Shown here piece by piece: positions 22,026 through 35,700 of a DNA stretch of 64,000 nucleotides. The DNA is from Branchiostoma belcheri (taxonomy: Eukaryota; Chordata; Leptocardii; Amphioxiformes; Branchiostomatidae), in contig NW_017802514.1 of the NCBI RefSeq assembly GCF_001625305.1, positions 437,327 to 501,326 of the forward strand, in the 5' to 3' direction. Within the stretch, counting starts at the first letter, position 1. The number at the start of each line of letters is the position of its first letter. Position numbers and translations under genes: made by a program. The notes under the pieces are model-generated. The model was not told the DNA's origin. It made no database searches and was given only the letters and a program-made list of their open reading frames with translations.

Positions 22026-25000
22026 TCATGTTCCATTGTCCATACTCATACAGACAGGGTTGTCCTTGTACGGACCTTCATCCTCCAACACTCCCCAGGG
22101 AGCACAGACCCAGGGGTCGTAGGTTATCCTCTGCCATGCCTGCAGCTGGCTGCGTAGCTCCTGCAGCACGTCACGGTAATCACTGTTTCCCGCCAGGTTC
22201 ACAGTCTCCTGCGGGTCAGTCCTCAGGTTGTACAGCTCCCACTGCGGGCGGTAGTAGTAGTTCTTGAGTGTTTTGAACCAGTGCAGGGGCTGCCCCTCAC
22301 GAGTCCTGTTTAAAAGGTCTTGGAAACTTGGGGAGAGGAAAAAGTCTTGGTCGATGGGGAACGGCATGGCGTAGTTGAGGTTGTGGATGAGGTGGTAGTC
22401 TCCCGTCCTTATAACCCTCATGGGGTAGAACATGGTGACCTCGTGAAGATCATGGCTGGCGTAGACCGTGTTCCACGACTGTTCTTCCTTCAGCGCCGGC
22501 AGGAGAGACTTCCCCGTCAGCTTCACCACCTTGTTCTTACCGAATATCTCGTACTCGGGATAATCCAGCCCGTACCAGTCCAGTACCGTGGGCACCACGT
22601 CCAGCAGGCTGGCGAAGCTGTCGGTGGTCTGGCCCCAGCGGGAGGTGTGGAGGGGGGAGGACAGGAGAAGGGGTTCAGCCATGCCGGAGGTGTAGAGGTT
22701 GGTGCGCCCGTTGGGGAAGGGGATACCGTTGTCAGAGCTGTACAGAATCAGGGTGTCCTTGTCGTGGCCTGCAGCCTGGAGTTCCTGTAGGATCAGGCCT
22801 ATGCCTGAGAGAATAAAAGAGAAGCAGTGTTTATAACTGTCCCCAACTGCAGCAAATTTAGAACTAAAGGAATACCTCCGCTTACTGCTTGTCCATTAAG
22901 ATTATATTCAAAATGCTGCAATTAGCATGTACAAAAGGGACAATAATCTGCACTCTTTGGAGACTTTCCAACAAAAATGTGCCATGCTTCCTTGACACTG
23001 GCTCAGTTAGGAATGTTTGAGACATTCTGCTGTTTTGTACAGTAAAGTTCATGCATTAACCTATGGTATTTGACAGCAAAACTGAATGCCAGCCCACCTT
23101 GGTCCATCCTACTGATGGTTGTATACTGAGCTGCCAGGTCACTTCTTGCCGCTGGAGTGTCCTGTACAAATGGTGGAACTATGACTTCCTCTGGAGAGTA
23201 GTGCACGGGTGTCCAGTCAGGAATGAGCCCCATGCCCGGCTCTCCATTACCAAACTTCTCACAGAAGTTCCCAAACTGTGGGTTGGTGTGACCACAGCGA
23301 TGGGGGTCGTGGAAGCCAATGTACAGGAAGAAAGGTCTGGAATGAAAATGTATTTTACAGATTAAAGAAAATTACTGCTTCAACTTTATGTTACTCAATG
23401 AAGAATGAATCACAGAATAGTGTACCGATTGGGTGCCTGAGTACCTAAAAGTAGTTTGGCTCATTTTTCCAACACAACTCTACAAAACTGAAGTTATACT
23501 TTCATATGAGGCTAACAGACATTTGCTGTGAAGCTGTAGAGCTGTGTCACTAAAATATGTCCCATAAAGGCAATGAACATCTCCAATTTCATTCTTCAAA
23601 GTAAGAGACACTAAAATAAAGCTGTTGAAATGTACATGTATAGCCTGAATGTGTGTCCATGTAAGACACTTGTTTTAAGACAAACAATAATTGTAGGAAA
23701 GTGACTTCAGTCCCCTCACCTGTCATCCTTCTGCTGCAGGAACTCCCTGACCAGGTGTTTGATGAGGGTGATGTTTCTGCCCACCTGCATGATGTGGTTG
23801 TTCTCCTCAGTCTCAGCAAACTCAAAAGGGTACACCGACTCAGGGCCAACATGCTTCTTACCTATAATTCCTGGGGAGAGGAAAGAAGAAAATATCACAG
23901 TTATCTTGCTACAAATGTAGGCATCTCTTGGTTACTGTAGTTTAGAACATTAAATTGAGATAATGTTTCCTAAGTGCAAGTTACTAGTATCAAATTGTTA
24001 GAAAGACAAGGTTTTGCCTTGCTACAATTTGTAATTCAAGCTAAAATCCAGCAAACAGATCTTGAGTTATGGGAAACCTAGTCCTGAAGAGTATATGCAT
24101 ACTAGTAATACCTGTTCTAATTCCTGATTGGTTGAGCAGGAGAGGTAAGCTTCTGACGTTGTCAAAAGAGTTGAAGTGATGGTAGCCCTGGTGCAAACCA
24201 TACATGCCATTCTGATGCTGGGGAAGACCTGGAAACAGCATACATAGAACATTAAGACAAATCAAGAAGTCAGAAGTATCCAGGAACTTTGGAACTTTTA
24301 ATGACAGTAGACTGATGTAACGTCTGTGTTGCAAAATATCTTTTGCTATCGTCACAGTTGTTGCAAATGGTTATGCAGAATGTATGAGTGCAATACTACT
24401 CTAGTTCACTTTCACACCTATCCCATTCTTGTATTTTTCAACAGACTGCCTAATTCTAGTAAGATTTGTGTTGTGTTGTTATCTTGTTTTAAATCCAATT
24501 CCTTTTTTCCCCTCTATTATTCATATTTTGTCTGTGTTTGAGGAGAGATTCACATAAGCAGATGCAGATGTTGCTTCCTCTCCATTTCTCTGACTAAAAT
24601 AAATACTACATGTAGTAGGCGTGTACCACTGCTAACTCAAACATTAGCCTCCATCAGGCCTTTCTATGGGAATACAGATTGTAGAATTCGGCAAAAAGGA
24701 GAGTAAAATTGGCCAGGGAAGTCAGGCCGTGGAAGGTTGTTTCTTTCCCTCTGAAGTGGTCAGTCAACCCCCAAGGCGGCCAAACTTCCCTGACAACTAT
24801 TCTCCTATATATAGCCAGTGTAGTTAGTCTGGTATAGACTACTCAAACGTGGCGCTGCCCTGACCTGTGAGGATGGCTGAGCGGCTGGGAGAACAGCTGC
24901 TGACTGAGGTGAAGGCTTGTCTGAAGGTCAGACTGCGGCTGCCCAGGCTGTTCAGGTGAGGGGTCTTACACACCGTGTTGTTGTACACCTGCGTCTCAAA

Positions 25001-25661
25001 CCCTGCATCATCACCTGTTAGAAAATATCACAGACATCAAGGCATGGACACCTGGTAGAAATTATGATACATTATAATGTTGTAATAATATAGTCAGTAT
25101 ATCATAATGTACTATTATAATCATAATTACAACATTTAAAAAATCTTGGCCAGTCTCAACATCAAATCTATTTTCTTCTTCGTTTTTTTCAACGAGAAAA
25201 GTTATATGTTAAGTCAAGCTTCTGGTTGCTGAATTTCTGTCCTAATAAGCTAGTAAATATTATTTCTCGGTGGTGTACTGTACTCATAATTTGTTATAAC
25301 GTTATTCTAATGTTCATATAAAGCCAAGTAAAGGAAAAGACTAATAAATTTGTCTGTCAACATACAGCACAAACATAGATACATTTGCACTTCGCTCACA
25401 CAATAAAATCCATGTAACTAGAGGTTCTATTAAAGTTTACACCTGTATGTTTACAGTTGATGAGAGTAAACCCCCTCCATCCCCGGTTTTCACAGGATTC
25501 TGCTAACATTGTATCGAAAACCTGTCTACTCCGGGAATAACGACCTAAAGTAAACCCTCACCTATAATGACAAGGACATTTCTGTTCCCTGGGGCGCTCC
25601 CAGCACGACTGGCAAGACAAGAACACAACAGGAAGACAAAAAATCTCGTGATGTCCGCCAT
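22026..25661 (-). CDS. SGSH: SGSH, N-sulfoglucosamine sulfohydrolase (heparan N-sulfatase)
   Basis: A lysosomal sulfatase that removes N-linked sulfate from glucosamine during heparan sulfate breakdown. Coding exons on the complement: 25562-25661, 24865-25014, 24112-24228, 23720-23870, 23098-23336, 22026-22804. They join in frame to 511 residues (human about 502). The N-terminus [20 protein letters not shown] is a signal peptide. IIGDDAGF carries the metal-binding Asp pair at 35-36. SSCSPSR places the Cys that becomes formylglycine at residue 74. Other family blocks are [52 protein letters not shown] and [20 protein letters not shown]. All key catalytic motifs look intact. The gene is head to head with GSPT1 and tail to tail with LRRC45. 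Confidence 0.97.
24698..24805. repeat. Imperfect inverted repeat in SGSH intron 2
   Basis: GGAGAGTAAAATTGGCCAGG and GAAGT on the left pair with ACTTCCCTGACAACTATTCTCC-type sequence on the right with several mismatches. The spacer is about 40 bp. A decayed MITE is the simplest reading. It ends about 60 bp from exon 2. Confidence 0.5.
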
Positions 25662-25665
25662 CTTT
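25653..25665 (-). promoter_or_regulatory. YY1-like motif over the SGSH start codon
   Basis: On the complement the start region reads AAAGATGGCGGAC, matching the YY1 consensus AAnATGGCGGC with the ATG inside the motif. Such downstream YY1 sites are known in many housekeeping genes. Function here is inferred. Confidence 0.5.
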
Positions 25666-26731
25666 GTCCTGACCTTTCACCCCGATGTTGTGTTGCAGGG
25701 ACAGTGCAGAAACAATTTTGCGGAGTGTAGTGCTTGGATGGCCAAAGGCTGCATATGGATTATAATGGGACGAATTTATAATTTAAGCAGAAAAAAAACA
25801 AGAAAATTCAATGTCTACACATTAGAAAATGAATGAGACGAAATCAATCGTGGAAAATTACATAAATACACACCCTACCCTGACTTTAATGGTTTGTCCC
25901 TTAGATGAAGTGATGAAATGGCGATGATGGACGATGAATGTTCATCTATAAGTACTGTATAAACACTTTCATTGCTGTCACCAATTACCAGAAATTCTTA
26001 AGGAAAGCCTACCATACCACGAAAAGGCGGCAAGCTCCTCTTTACTTAGGTTTTGATTTAATTAAACTAAATTGTTGGACTGTCCAAACTTTTAGCCGAT
26101 CAGGATCCTCTCAAGGTCAGCTACAATAAGCGTTCGTGAGAATCGCCCACATCCTCCGTCGTGACAAATTAACGCCCTTTCTCACAAACCGGTATTATTG
26201 ATGGAGGCGCCAAATGCATGGTCATGGTCCAGGGTAGGGGTTGCTTACATGCGTATTTTTGTATGTCCGTCAATCGGTGGTAAAATAAGCAAAAGCGAAT
26301 ACCGTTATTCTGTGGTACAAAGAAGAGAAAATAAATAAAAACAGAAAATAACCCAAATAGGGAAATTAAAGAAGGAATGAAAGAAATTAAAGAAAGAAGT
26401 TGCTTTTTCAAAGTCAATGAGCTCACAAGAATGTGATCCTTATACCTTATAGAATAATTGGATTACCATACTTTGATGGACTACCGCTGCTCCAAAAGCT
26501 GATAAAATCAAATCTTTGATTTATTCTTCAACAGAACGTATTTACTGTATTTCAGCATCAAAATTCTGTCTCCATATCACATTGCGCAATCATGTCGTCC
26601 TGCCGCACGTGCGCACATGCGTGGTACGCACCAGATGACGTCACGCCGGCACACGAGGTTGTGTCGTGAGTTCTCCTGTAGCCTCACAGAAGGCAACGTT
26701 TCTACTTAAATTCCGCGGTTTTACGCCCAAC
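25662..26731. promoter_or_regulatory. SGSH/GSPT1 head-to-head spacer
   Basis: About 1.07 kb separates the divergent starts. The GSPT1-proximal 150 bp is CpG-rich (26586-26730), with the palindromes ATTGCGCAAT (C/EBP-like, 26581-26590) and TGACGTCA (CRE, 26636-26643). The SGSH side is AT-rich beyond its YY1-like start motif. No coding exon is seen. Confidence 0.55.
26636..26643. promoter_or_regulatory. Perfect CRE palindrome upstream of GSPT1
   Basis: TGACGTCA lies 96 bp before the GSPT1 start codon in CpG-rich sequence, a typical position for CREB/ATF sites. ATTGCGCAAT lies 55 bp further upstream. Confidence 0.5.
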
Positions 26732-29700
26732 ATGGACCCAGCGAACGGACAGTACCAAGAGCCCGATTCTTGGGAGCAAGTAGCGGACTCAGGACCGGCA
26801 AACACCGAGGCACCGCTACAAATTCAGAAGCCTTTTTCCAGCTTGAACATCAATGCCCCGGATTTCGTACCATCTTGGTTGACAAAGACCTCCCCATCCC
26901 AGGAACAGCAGCCAGGTTCGCACGATTCTGATAAATACTTGCTCTGAAAACATATCTGTGGTCTCTGCAGGGCTAGTCCGGGGCGATGTACCGATTTTTA
27001 GCCGATCTTGGTGTCTGTACACTCGTACGAACGTCTGTCGATTGTCCGAAAAAATGTCCGCCATGTTTTTGGCGCACGCAGGCATGGGGGAAAATATGAC
27101 ATGGTACGGCACTTTTCACGCGATCAGCTGACAGATATGCCTACGCCTATAGCTCTGCAGGTCTCTCCTTAAAACTCTGTACCCCTTCTTATAAGGACTT
27201 TGGTCAGTCAATTACACAAGTGTCATAGGATTAAGTAATAGGGCAGATGTGTTTCTGTCCATTCAAAATACTGTAAATCCTGACATGTTGGCAGTGGTTT
27301 TATTTTCGCGGTGAACTACGACACTCCGAATTTGTGTTTAGAAAATTCTACTGTACTCCAGAATTTGTTTCAACTGCGAGCTTCAAACACAGAGAATCCC
27401 CAATTTCTTTCCTAATGTGACATAAAACCACTGCAAAACTAAATGCTAGTACAATTTCTACGGTATAATATGGTTCGTGGGGGGGGGGCAGTTGTGACAG
27501 GCTGTACCATATGCAACCATGTATGGTAAACAAAACGTATTTCCGAAACAATCCTTGTACCAAAAGTCCTCATGGAAAAAGAGTATGGAAGTTCCATTGG
27601 TACTGTTGATAGGCAGGCGGTCGTGTGGTTTTGTTGGTGTTATCAGCTGTTTTTAACAACTTAGTGATAAACAATGGAGGCCTGATGCTCTTAGCTTGTT
27701 TTTCAATCAACTTTCAAGGAAGTGTAAACAAAAGGGGAACTGGCTTTCCATTTATTGTGTATCAGGGGCACTAATGTTTTAGTTTCTGTAATTTTTCTGA
27801 AGCACCTGCAGCCATGTCCCCATCAAATACATGCAAGGACATAACCTGATATTTGTTTGTGATAATTTGTCAGTAAGGATGATTTACACATGAAAAGTAG
27901 TATAAAGAACTTAACGGCAGTGAACCTTAATCCGACGCAACCTTAATCCGACACTTTTCAACACTCCTCTGTCTGTTAGGATCTAGCACTGATATGCAAA
28001 ATCTTTTAATTGCTTTACAAACTCAATAAGGTACACAGCCTAAAAACTTGAAACAGTGAGCTAACGAAGTCAACATGTTGTGGAGACGAGGTCATGAAAA
28101 TTTTCAGCCTGTTTTACACTGGTAGGCATGTCGTGGGAGGAAGCTTCCGGAAGGACAGTGGTCAAAACATCGACAATTTCTCCTTTACATCCTCATGCTA
28201 TACATTCAACGTCACAGCGAATAAAAAAACAATTAATAAGGTGTGTGTTGCTGACAAACCACTTGCCTAGAAGTGTCCTTCTTTTTAAGCACAGAGCGAG
28301 TTCGTTATGGTCATTCAGCGGCCGATCGAACACGACCGCCATTTTGAATCCGAAATGTACTTGTTGTTGTTGTTGAAGACGATACCACTAGTCTGTACGT
28401 GGATGTGGCAAATCATCGCAATACTTGTATTATCGCCAAAATTAGTGACAAATACTTCGGAATAGTGCAGAATTTAGTTTTTGACTGGTAACATTATTGT
28501 AAAATTCTTCAATTATTCCTTTCTTGGAACTAAAATGCCCCGCCGTAACTGATTCGAATGCGGTCCCCTTCTTTGTAAATTCAATAGTCCCAAGCCACGT
28601 GATTTGGTGTAGCGCTGCACCGCGGTGCACCGGCCTACCGACTTACTTTTGATGCCGTTGATAACTTGTATAAGTGTCTGTTGTTTGACAAAGGGATTGA
28701 GAAAAAAATGTTGTTGTGAATAGCAAAATTACAGGCAAACAGCTACACTGTTGCATGGCGTCGGATTAAGGTTTCGCTTAGAACAGAATACGCAGGGCAC
28801 GGTGAAATCGGGAGCGATGTTGAAGACGCAATTTTCCCGCGATATCTCAATGGTTGGGAGAGTGACACACACGTAGGTATGGCGTTAAAAACAGGCTACA
28901 AGATGCACTAAATGATTAACGAAAATACCGAATGTCTGGTTGTGGATTCATCATTCAATCTTGCTTGTGCATAAAAGTGTCGGATTAAGGTTCACTGCCG
29001 TTAAACGTTAACCATTGATTTAGTCAAGTTTAAAGTATACGCTGAAATCTTTTGCGTTAACCACAAATTCCCATATGAAACCTTGCAGTTAAAACTCACT
29101 TCCAGACCAATTTCTTAGATCATATATGATATGTACCATATGTTTCATCATCTTTCGTGGTGTTTGAAAATAGAGCCTATTGAATTGCCACTGCCCACCT
29201 TGACTTAAGTTGATAACTCCTAAATTGTACAGTCAGTCACGATATCACGATATGGCCTTGGTCTGGTTATTGGACCAACTTATTGGACAACTGTCTGTTG
29301 TTGGCAAGTTGAGCTTAGGTATGATATTGTATCTATATTATACCTGCAGAAAGATCATAAGATAACAATGGTGTAATTTTCCTAGCTTCTTAGGTCTTTT
29401 GGCTGGAAAAACAGGCACAACTTACAAGTTGTCTTCTGTTACACTGTCTTGTAATGTATTCTGCTCTTGTACTTTTCTTATCTGTACTCACCCTGCAATG
29501 AGGGTATGTAAGAAATGCACAGAGACAACAGACTAGGTCTGAAATGTCTAAATGAAAACTACAACAACTGTTGCTGGATTTTCTGGAGACTTCTTAGTTT
29601 TTGGAAGTTGATCATAAGATAACAGAAGGAGCAGTAAGTAAGATTACACAATATGAAAACTAGCAGCTACAGTCAGCAGTTTTCTGCCCAGGCTCTGGTT

Positions 29701-32700
29701 GTGACATTTGCATTCTCACCTTGAGAAGCTGTCATGCATGTAGATGCAAGATGTCTGCCATGTTTATAACCTTGTGCCATTGTCAGTCAGTTCAGAATAC
29801 TGACTGTCTGGTAATTTGCAAGCAGAAGTTTTGATTATACTGATTTTTCAGAAACAGATCAGTGGGCATAAAGACTATTCCTAAAATAAAACTATTACTG
29901 AAGGTGTTTAACTGGAAAATTTGTTGTTATGACAAGTAAGTAATGTAAACAAACATGGATGGTACTAATGCTAGGCTGTATATAATACATGTGTATATAT
30001 AGGGATGTGTTAGTTGCCCTATGTGAGAATCTATCTTTCTGATCTGTCAGGTCACTATTCAGGACAGGAAGGTATATGTCTGGTAGCAAAACTTTTCCAG
30101 TGGTATTTTTAGCCAGCTGTAGTTCAGACATGTCATTGTTGGTGACAGTTTGAGAGCTACTGATATACTGAGGGTCAAGGATATTCTCGTGCTAGCCTTG
30201 TATGTGGGGCCAAGGTTCTTCATTTTCATAATTATTGGCCTTCAAATCTGAATTAAATATATTCATGCCAGCTGTTACGTAAATAATTACTTTTCTATTC
30301 TAAGTAACACCAACCCAACATTTTGAAGATTCTGGTATGTTTTGTATTCTTATTCTTATGCTTTACATTTATTACATGTGAGACAGGAGCTTATTAATCA
30401 CGTACCATACAGCTGTCATACAAGCCACTTATCAAATTAGAGCATAATTATGGTCAACCCTAGTCTGGTATGTTTCTTTCCAAATGCAGTAAAGCCAGAT
30501 TATTACTAAGCTGTCCTCAGCTGCACCTTTGTCTGCCATTATGTAGCTTAAAAGGTAGTAGAGCGTAAATGGAAATTTGATGTTGCTCATAGAGTCCATT
30601 CCGCGTCACCGAGTGGGTTGTTATTGTCATTATTTAGAAATGTTTTGAATTCTTTGTAATTGTTTGTCTAAGAAATTTCATTATTTAGAAATATTTTGAA
30701 CATCTTGTCAATATTCTAAATAATTCCCTGGTTTTCTAAAACGTTTGAAATATTCCTGATGTGGAATATGACATTTCCAATAGTTTCTAAATATTTCTAA
30801 CAGCACTCTACCATTTTTTACCATTATTTCGAATTATTTCTAACAATTTGTAAATAGGTCAGTGGGATGGGAAGGAAGTAATTCACACATCCCTGTGAAG
30901 TACAGGGTAGACTGCCTGGGTGTCAGGCATTGATGCCTTACAACAAAAGAGCCACCAGTGTCCAACAGTGAAATCTAAAAATATACAGAAGAATACAGAA
31001 GAGTAGGATTAGCACCTACTTTTATGGGGGCAATTACCCACATCTACCATTTTTCATTTGTTTGAAATAGTTCTAAATATTTCGAATAGTGAAAGAAACA
31101 AATGGGTAGTTCAAATTTATTCTAAATAAAGAGATCTTTGTACAGTCACTTTCAAAATGTTTCAGAAATATATAAATGAATTCAAATATATTCAAATTTT
31201 CATTTTCAAACTTTTGAAAAATTTAGAACTTTTGTTACTAGGGTATTCTTTTCTTCTAAATAATTCAAACATATTAGAAACATGGAGAAAAAACCCACTC
31301 GGTGACGCGGAATCGACTCTAAAAGATGTCCTAAATATAGCGTAACACCTCCCTAAAAGGCTCGATGTGGCTTATTATTATGGTTAACATAAGGCGATAT
31401 ACCTATGCATTTATTTCAAAAGTAATCACAAGAAAAGCTAAATATAAATGTATCCTACACTCATCAACCAGCTTGGTTTGGCTGGGCCTTTACTTTTATT
31501 TTAAAACCTATGACCTGTGCCAAATAGCACATTTAGAAAAGCCTGTGATGACATTGTACCCTGAATGTATAATGTATATTTAACCGTTGGAGTAGCACAT
31601 GTCTAATTATCCCCTGGGGTTGAGAATGCCACCCAAAACACCTGTTGGCTTCATTTAGATGCACATCACTTAGCATGCACGGGGAGCCCTACACTAGGGT
31701 GTGGCCCTGCACTTGAAGTATTCAGAATGCAGCACTGTGTCTGTCCATATCAAATTCTGCCAATAAGTCAATACAGATATTTATATGGCTAAAGGTTAGC
31801 AGTATTGACAGCACTGTCACCACAGTGGGGGTAGACAGATGCAGGGAGCAGCTAGTTAATGGTGTTTGGGACCTTGCCATGTGCAATTAGGAAAGTAAGT
31901 GCACTGTATGGTAATAAGTCTGAGGGAAATGATTCAGCATCCAGCTATAGCCCAAGTATATGAAGCGGCAAGGAGCTCTATGCCTTCGTGTATTTGGTAA
32001 TGCAGGCTGGATCAGGGTATGTTTTTGGACACGGGAAAAGAGTTAATCAAAGATTATGCTTCAGTCTGTTTTGATTTTTAATTTCAGAAATGTCACATTT
32101 GAATGCATCTTTATAGTACATATACTAGATATTGCTGATGTCACAAAAGGCCTGATTTCTACCATAAGTTGATATTTTCCCATATGAATTGATAGAATAC
32201 TAATAGAGTAGACTAATTTAGTAATTACATACCTTGTCTGATTTTTTAAAAGCTCAAAATAAAAAGTCAACGGTTGTTATCTTAACCTTGGCAGGGTTCT
32301 GCACATTTGATGCACTCCGTTTTAATGCCAAGCTCAGTGGGGTGTTGTGATGATATGGATATATGATAAGAGTGTACAGTGCCTGATGTAGTGGCCATTA
32401 TGAGCCCTGTGGAGTATTGCCAGTAATGGGGGTTATGTCCTTCTCACAGATGCAGCGTCCCCGACAGCAGGGTCAACAGACAACGCCATGGACGCGGAGA
32501 CTGCAGCAGGAGGAGACACACAAGGTAAAACCCTCCTAATCTTCTAACAGTGTAAATTTACAACTGTAAATGGCTTAGTATTTGTGGTAGCAAAATTTCG
32601 CGGTGTGAGAAAAATGTTCGCAGAACTACGGTATATGTTCGTGGTGGCGGCAGGTACAGAAGAAAGGAAGTCAGCGACTCATTTTGTTTGTGGTAATCAT

Positions 32701-35700
32701 AAATTTGTGGTATAGAAGTGACTGCAAAATCCGCAAATACAAAGTGACTTACAGTATGTCGTACATGTACAACACACAGTGGAGGGTTAGACTGAGTGAT
32801 TAGGGAACAATAATTACTCAAATGCTTTTATCATAAAACCAAAGTGTCAAAAGATAGGTCCATGGCTGATCCCTTGTGACTACCATTATAGCTCAACAAG
32901 TGGCTCATAAGGTTAGAGGCAGTTAAATGTAAATCTACAGTTGAAAATACTATTGATTCAAATCTTTGATACATACTGAATAATTGATGTTTCAAGTGCT
33001 CAATTAGCTAGAGTGCCCTTTGGAAACAGATCCATAATCATGGTTGTTGAAATCAGTACTGCCGAGATCAAAACAACTGATATGGATTACTACAACAAAC
33101 TGGTTTCATACCCTAAGCGCTGTATCAATTTTTACATTGCTCGAAACAGGAAATTCCTTTGTACATATGCAGAAGGCAAAACACTGTATTTCTGTTTTCT
33201 GGAGTGGTATATCTTTTGGTTCATTAACGTTTAGCTTGCGCTTGCCAGCTGGTAAGTTGGTGATATTTTTCCCCAAACTTTTTCCTACTTTGGAGGTTGC
33301 AGGTTGTAGGAGATTTTTTTTACTCATCTCACCCTGAATAGTAGAAAAAGGCTTAAATGCCATGTTGCACTCCAAAATGTCCCTTAATACTATAATAGAT
33401 CTAATGTAGCCTCCATAGCAGGCTTTTAGAACTGGGGGTTTGGTGGTCTTTGGCTGTTTTCTGATGAGCCCAGTTCTAAAAACGGGGGTAATTCAACCAG
33501 GCCGGCTATGTTGTCTATTTGCAATCAGAAAATAGCACATAAAAGCTCCCAAAGACCCTGAAGACCCCCAAATCCCCCAGTTTTTGGCATGCTATGGAGG
33601 CTAGATCTAATGATAGTGTCTGTCCCACAGAACCCATGGACGACCCAGAACCACCCCCAGCAGAGCCTAAGCCTGGGACTCTGGATGACATGGGTAGGTC
33701 CCTGTACCTGAACTGTTATATGTACAGTAAAAACCTGACTAGAGGGCCACTCATGGGACTAATTAAATCTGGTCTACGTGGACAGGTTTTCACTATAGAC
33801 AGGTTTCTTAATGCTTGTGTCAATGGGAAAAGTTACCTAAGGGATCACCAAAAATTGGTCACAATGGCCAGGTGGTCCTTACGCGAAGGTGGTCAACTTC
33901 TACAGATTTGACTGTTAACTCAACTTGGAGAAAGGTAGATGGATATGATGATAATTTCTCTTGAACATTCTTGTCCAAAGGCTAATTATATTAGTAACAT
34001 GAAAAAGACGGCTTGGTATGTCTGTTTTGGGGGCCTTAAACTTTGAGTCTTGACATATCGCCCACAGTGTATCATAGATTCATGCTGCACATACACAGTG
34101 CACACTGTGTACCAGCTTATTGATGATATAACATTACCTTACAGCGGCAGCCAATGGGGAGTTAGGAGAAGAAGAAGAGGAAGGGGAGCCCATGGAGGAA
34201 GAGGAGGAGGAGGATGAAGAGGAAGAAGCTGCCAAGGCAACTGCAGCCGTCAAGAAGAAGACCCAAGAACCGACCGAACCCTCCGCACCACTCAAGGAAC
34301 ACATCAATGTCATCTTCATCGGCCATGTTGGTTAGTATTGATGTCTTTGTCTAACATTTCAAAACTTGACATGCAGGAAAAGCCTTATTCTATAGTGGTC
34401 TCTGTATTTATTCCAAAGCTTTTTTGTATGTAAGATACCAGTATGTCATTGTTGAAAACATGTACATATTAGCTAATGATGTTGAATTCCTCAAAGCTGT
34501 AACATGTACAATGTACTTTGCTCAGTTTCATTGTTTCTTTCCTTCAGATGCTGGAAAGTCGACAATTGGTGGCCAGATCATGTAAGTATCAATCAAGGTC
34601 ATAATCGTCATGGAACATGCAATTCATGGATCTGGCATTTGTTTGTATAGGTGTAATTTCTTCAACTTCCATTCTTAGTGTTGTATTTGTATGATTTTTA
34701 TATTACATGAGTAGGATGCTTCCATCTGAAACATGTTGTCTTACCTGGTGGTGCGTTAGGTATCTGACTGGTATGGTGGACAAAAGGACGCTGGAGAAAT
34801 ACGAGAGAGAAGCAAAAGAGAAGAACAGAGAAACTTGGTGAGTGTGCTTTGTGATAGTAATTCTTGGTGGATGGCCTGATTTGGTACATACAGATGTGTC
34901 CTTCCAAAACCAGCTGTATTTTGTGGTGGGTTTGGTTTTCCTTAAATGCCTGTGATCATGATAATGATCATTCTGGCATTCTCATTTTCACCTGAGCAAA
35001 GTGAGGAAAGTCGTGTAAAGTGTCTTTCCCAAGGCCACAACGTTGGTGACTTGGTAGGATTCGAACCCAGGACCTTTTAGGACCTGAGTTAAATGCTCTG
35101 CACCCCACAACCCCACATAGGGGTATGATGGTCCGTTGTACTTGAGACTTGTATTTATGACTTACAGATTGAATGTTTTCCTTTCTCTCCTTTTTGAAGG
35201 TACCTGTCATGGGCGCTGGACACCAACCTGGAAGAAAGGGAGAAAGGCAAGACAGTGGAAGTAGGGAGAGCGTACTTCGAGACAGAGAGAAGGCACTTCA
35301 CCATCCTCGACGCTCCTGGACACAAAAGCTTCGTGCCCAACATGATCTGTGGAGCCTCACAAGCTGACATAGCTATTCTGGTAACTGTCAGTTTATCATC
35401 AGTGTGACAACGGGAATTTGGAAGTACATGCAGTCATTTTTAACTATCCGTGTACTGTACTATAATGTGATGATTGATTTTTAGAATTGTAGACAGAATT
35501 TTGCATGAAACTTCATCTGTGTTGGTACAAGTTATTATGAAATTTTGAATTTTGCATGAAACTTCATCTGTGTTGGTACAAGTTATTATGAAATAAAGAC
35601 TAAGCTTAAATTTCCAACACTAACTACAAAGAATTGGGATTTACCCCAAATTTTCGGTTGACTCCATCAACTTTGTTTATAGAATAAACCCTTCTACTCT

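Noticed and set aside
22320-22790. 156-residue plus-strand open frame over SGSH
   Set aside because: The minus strand carries a clear SGSH exon here; the plus frame has no family features and no splice context.
26666-26731. N-terminal extension of GSPT1 from 26666
   Set aside because: That frame starts at GTG, not ATG; the ATG at 26732 has good context.
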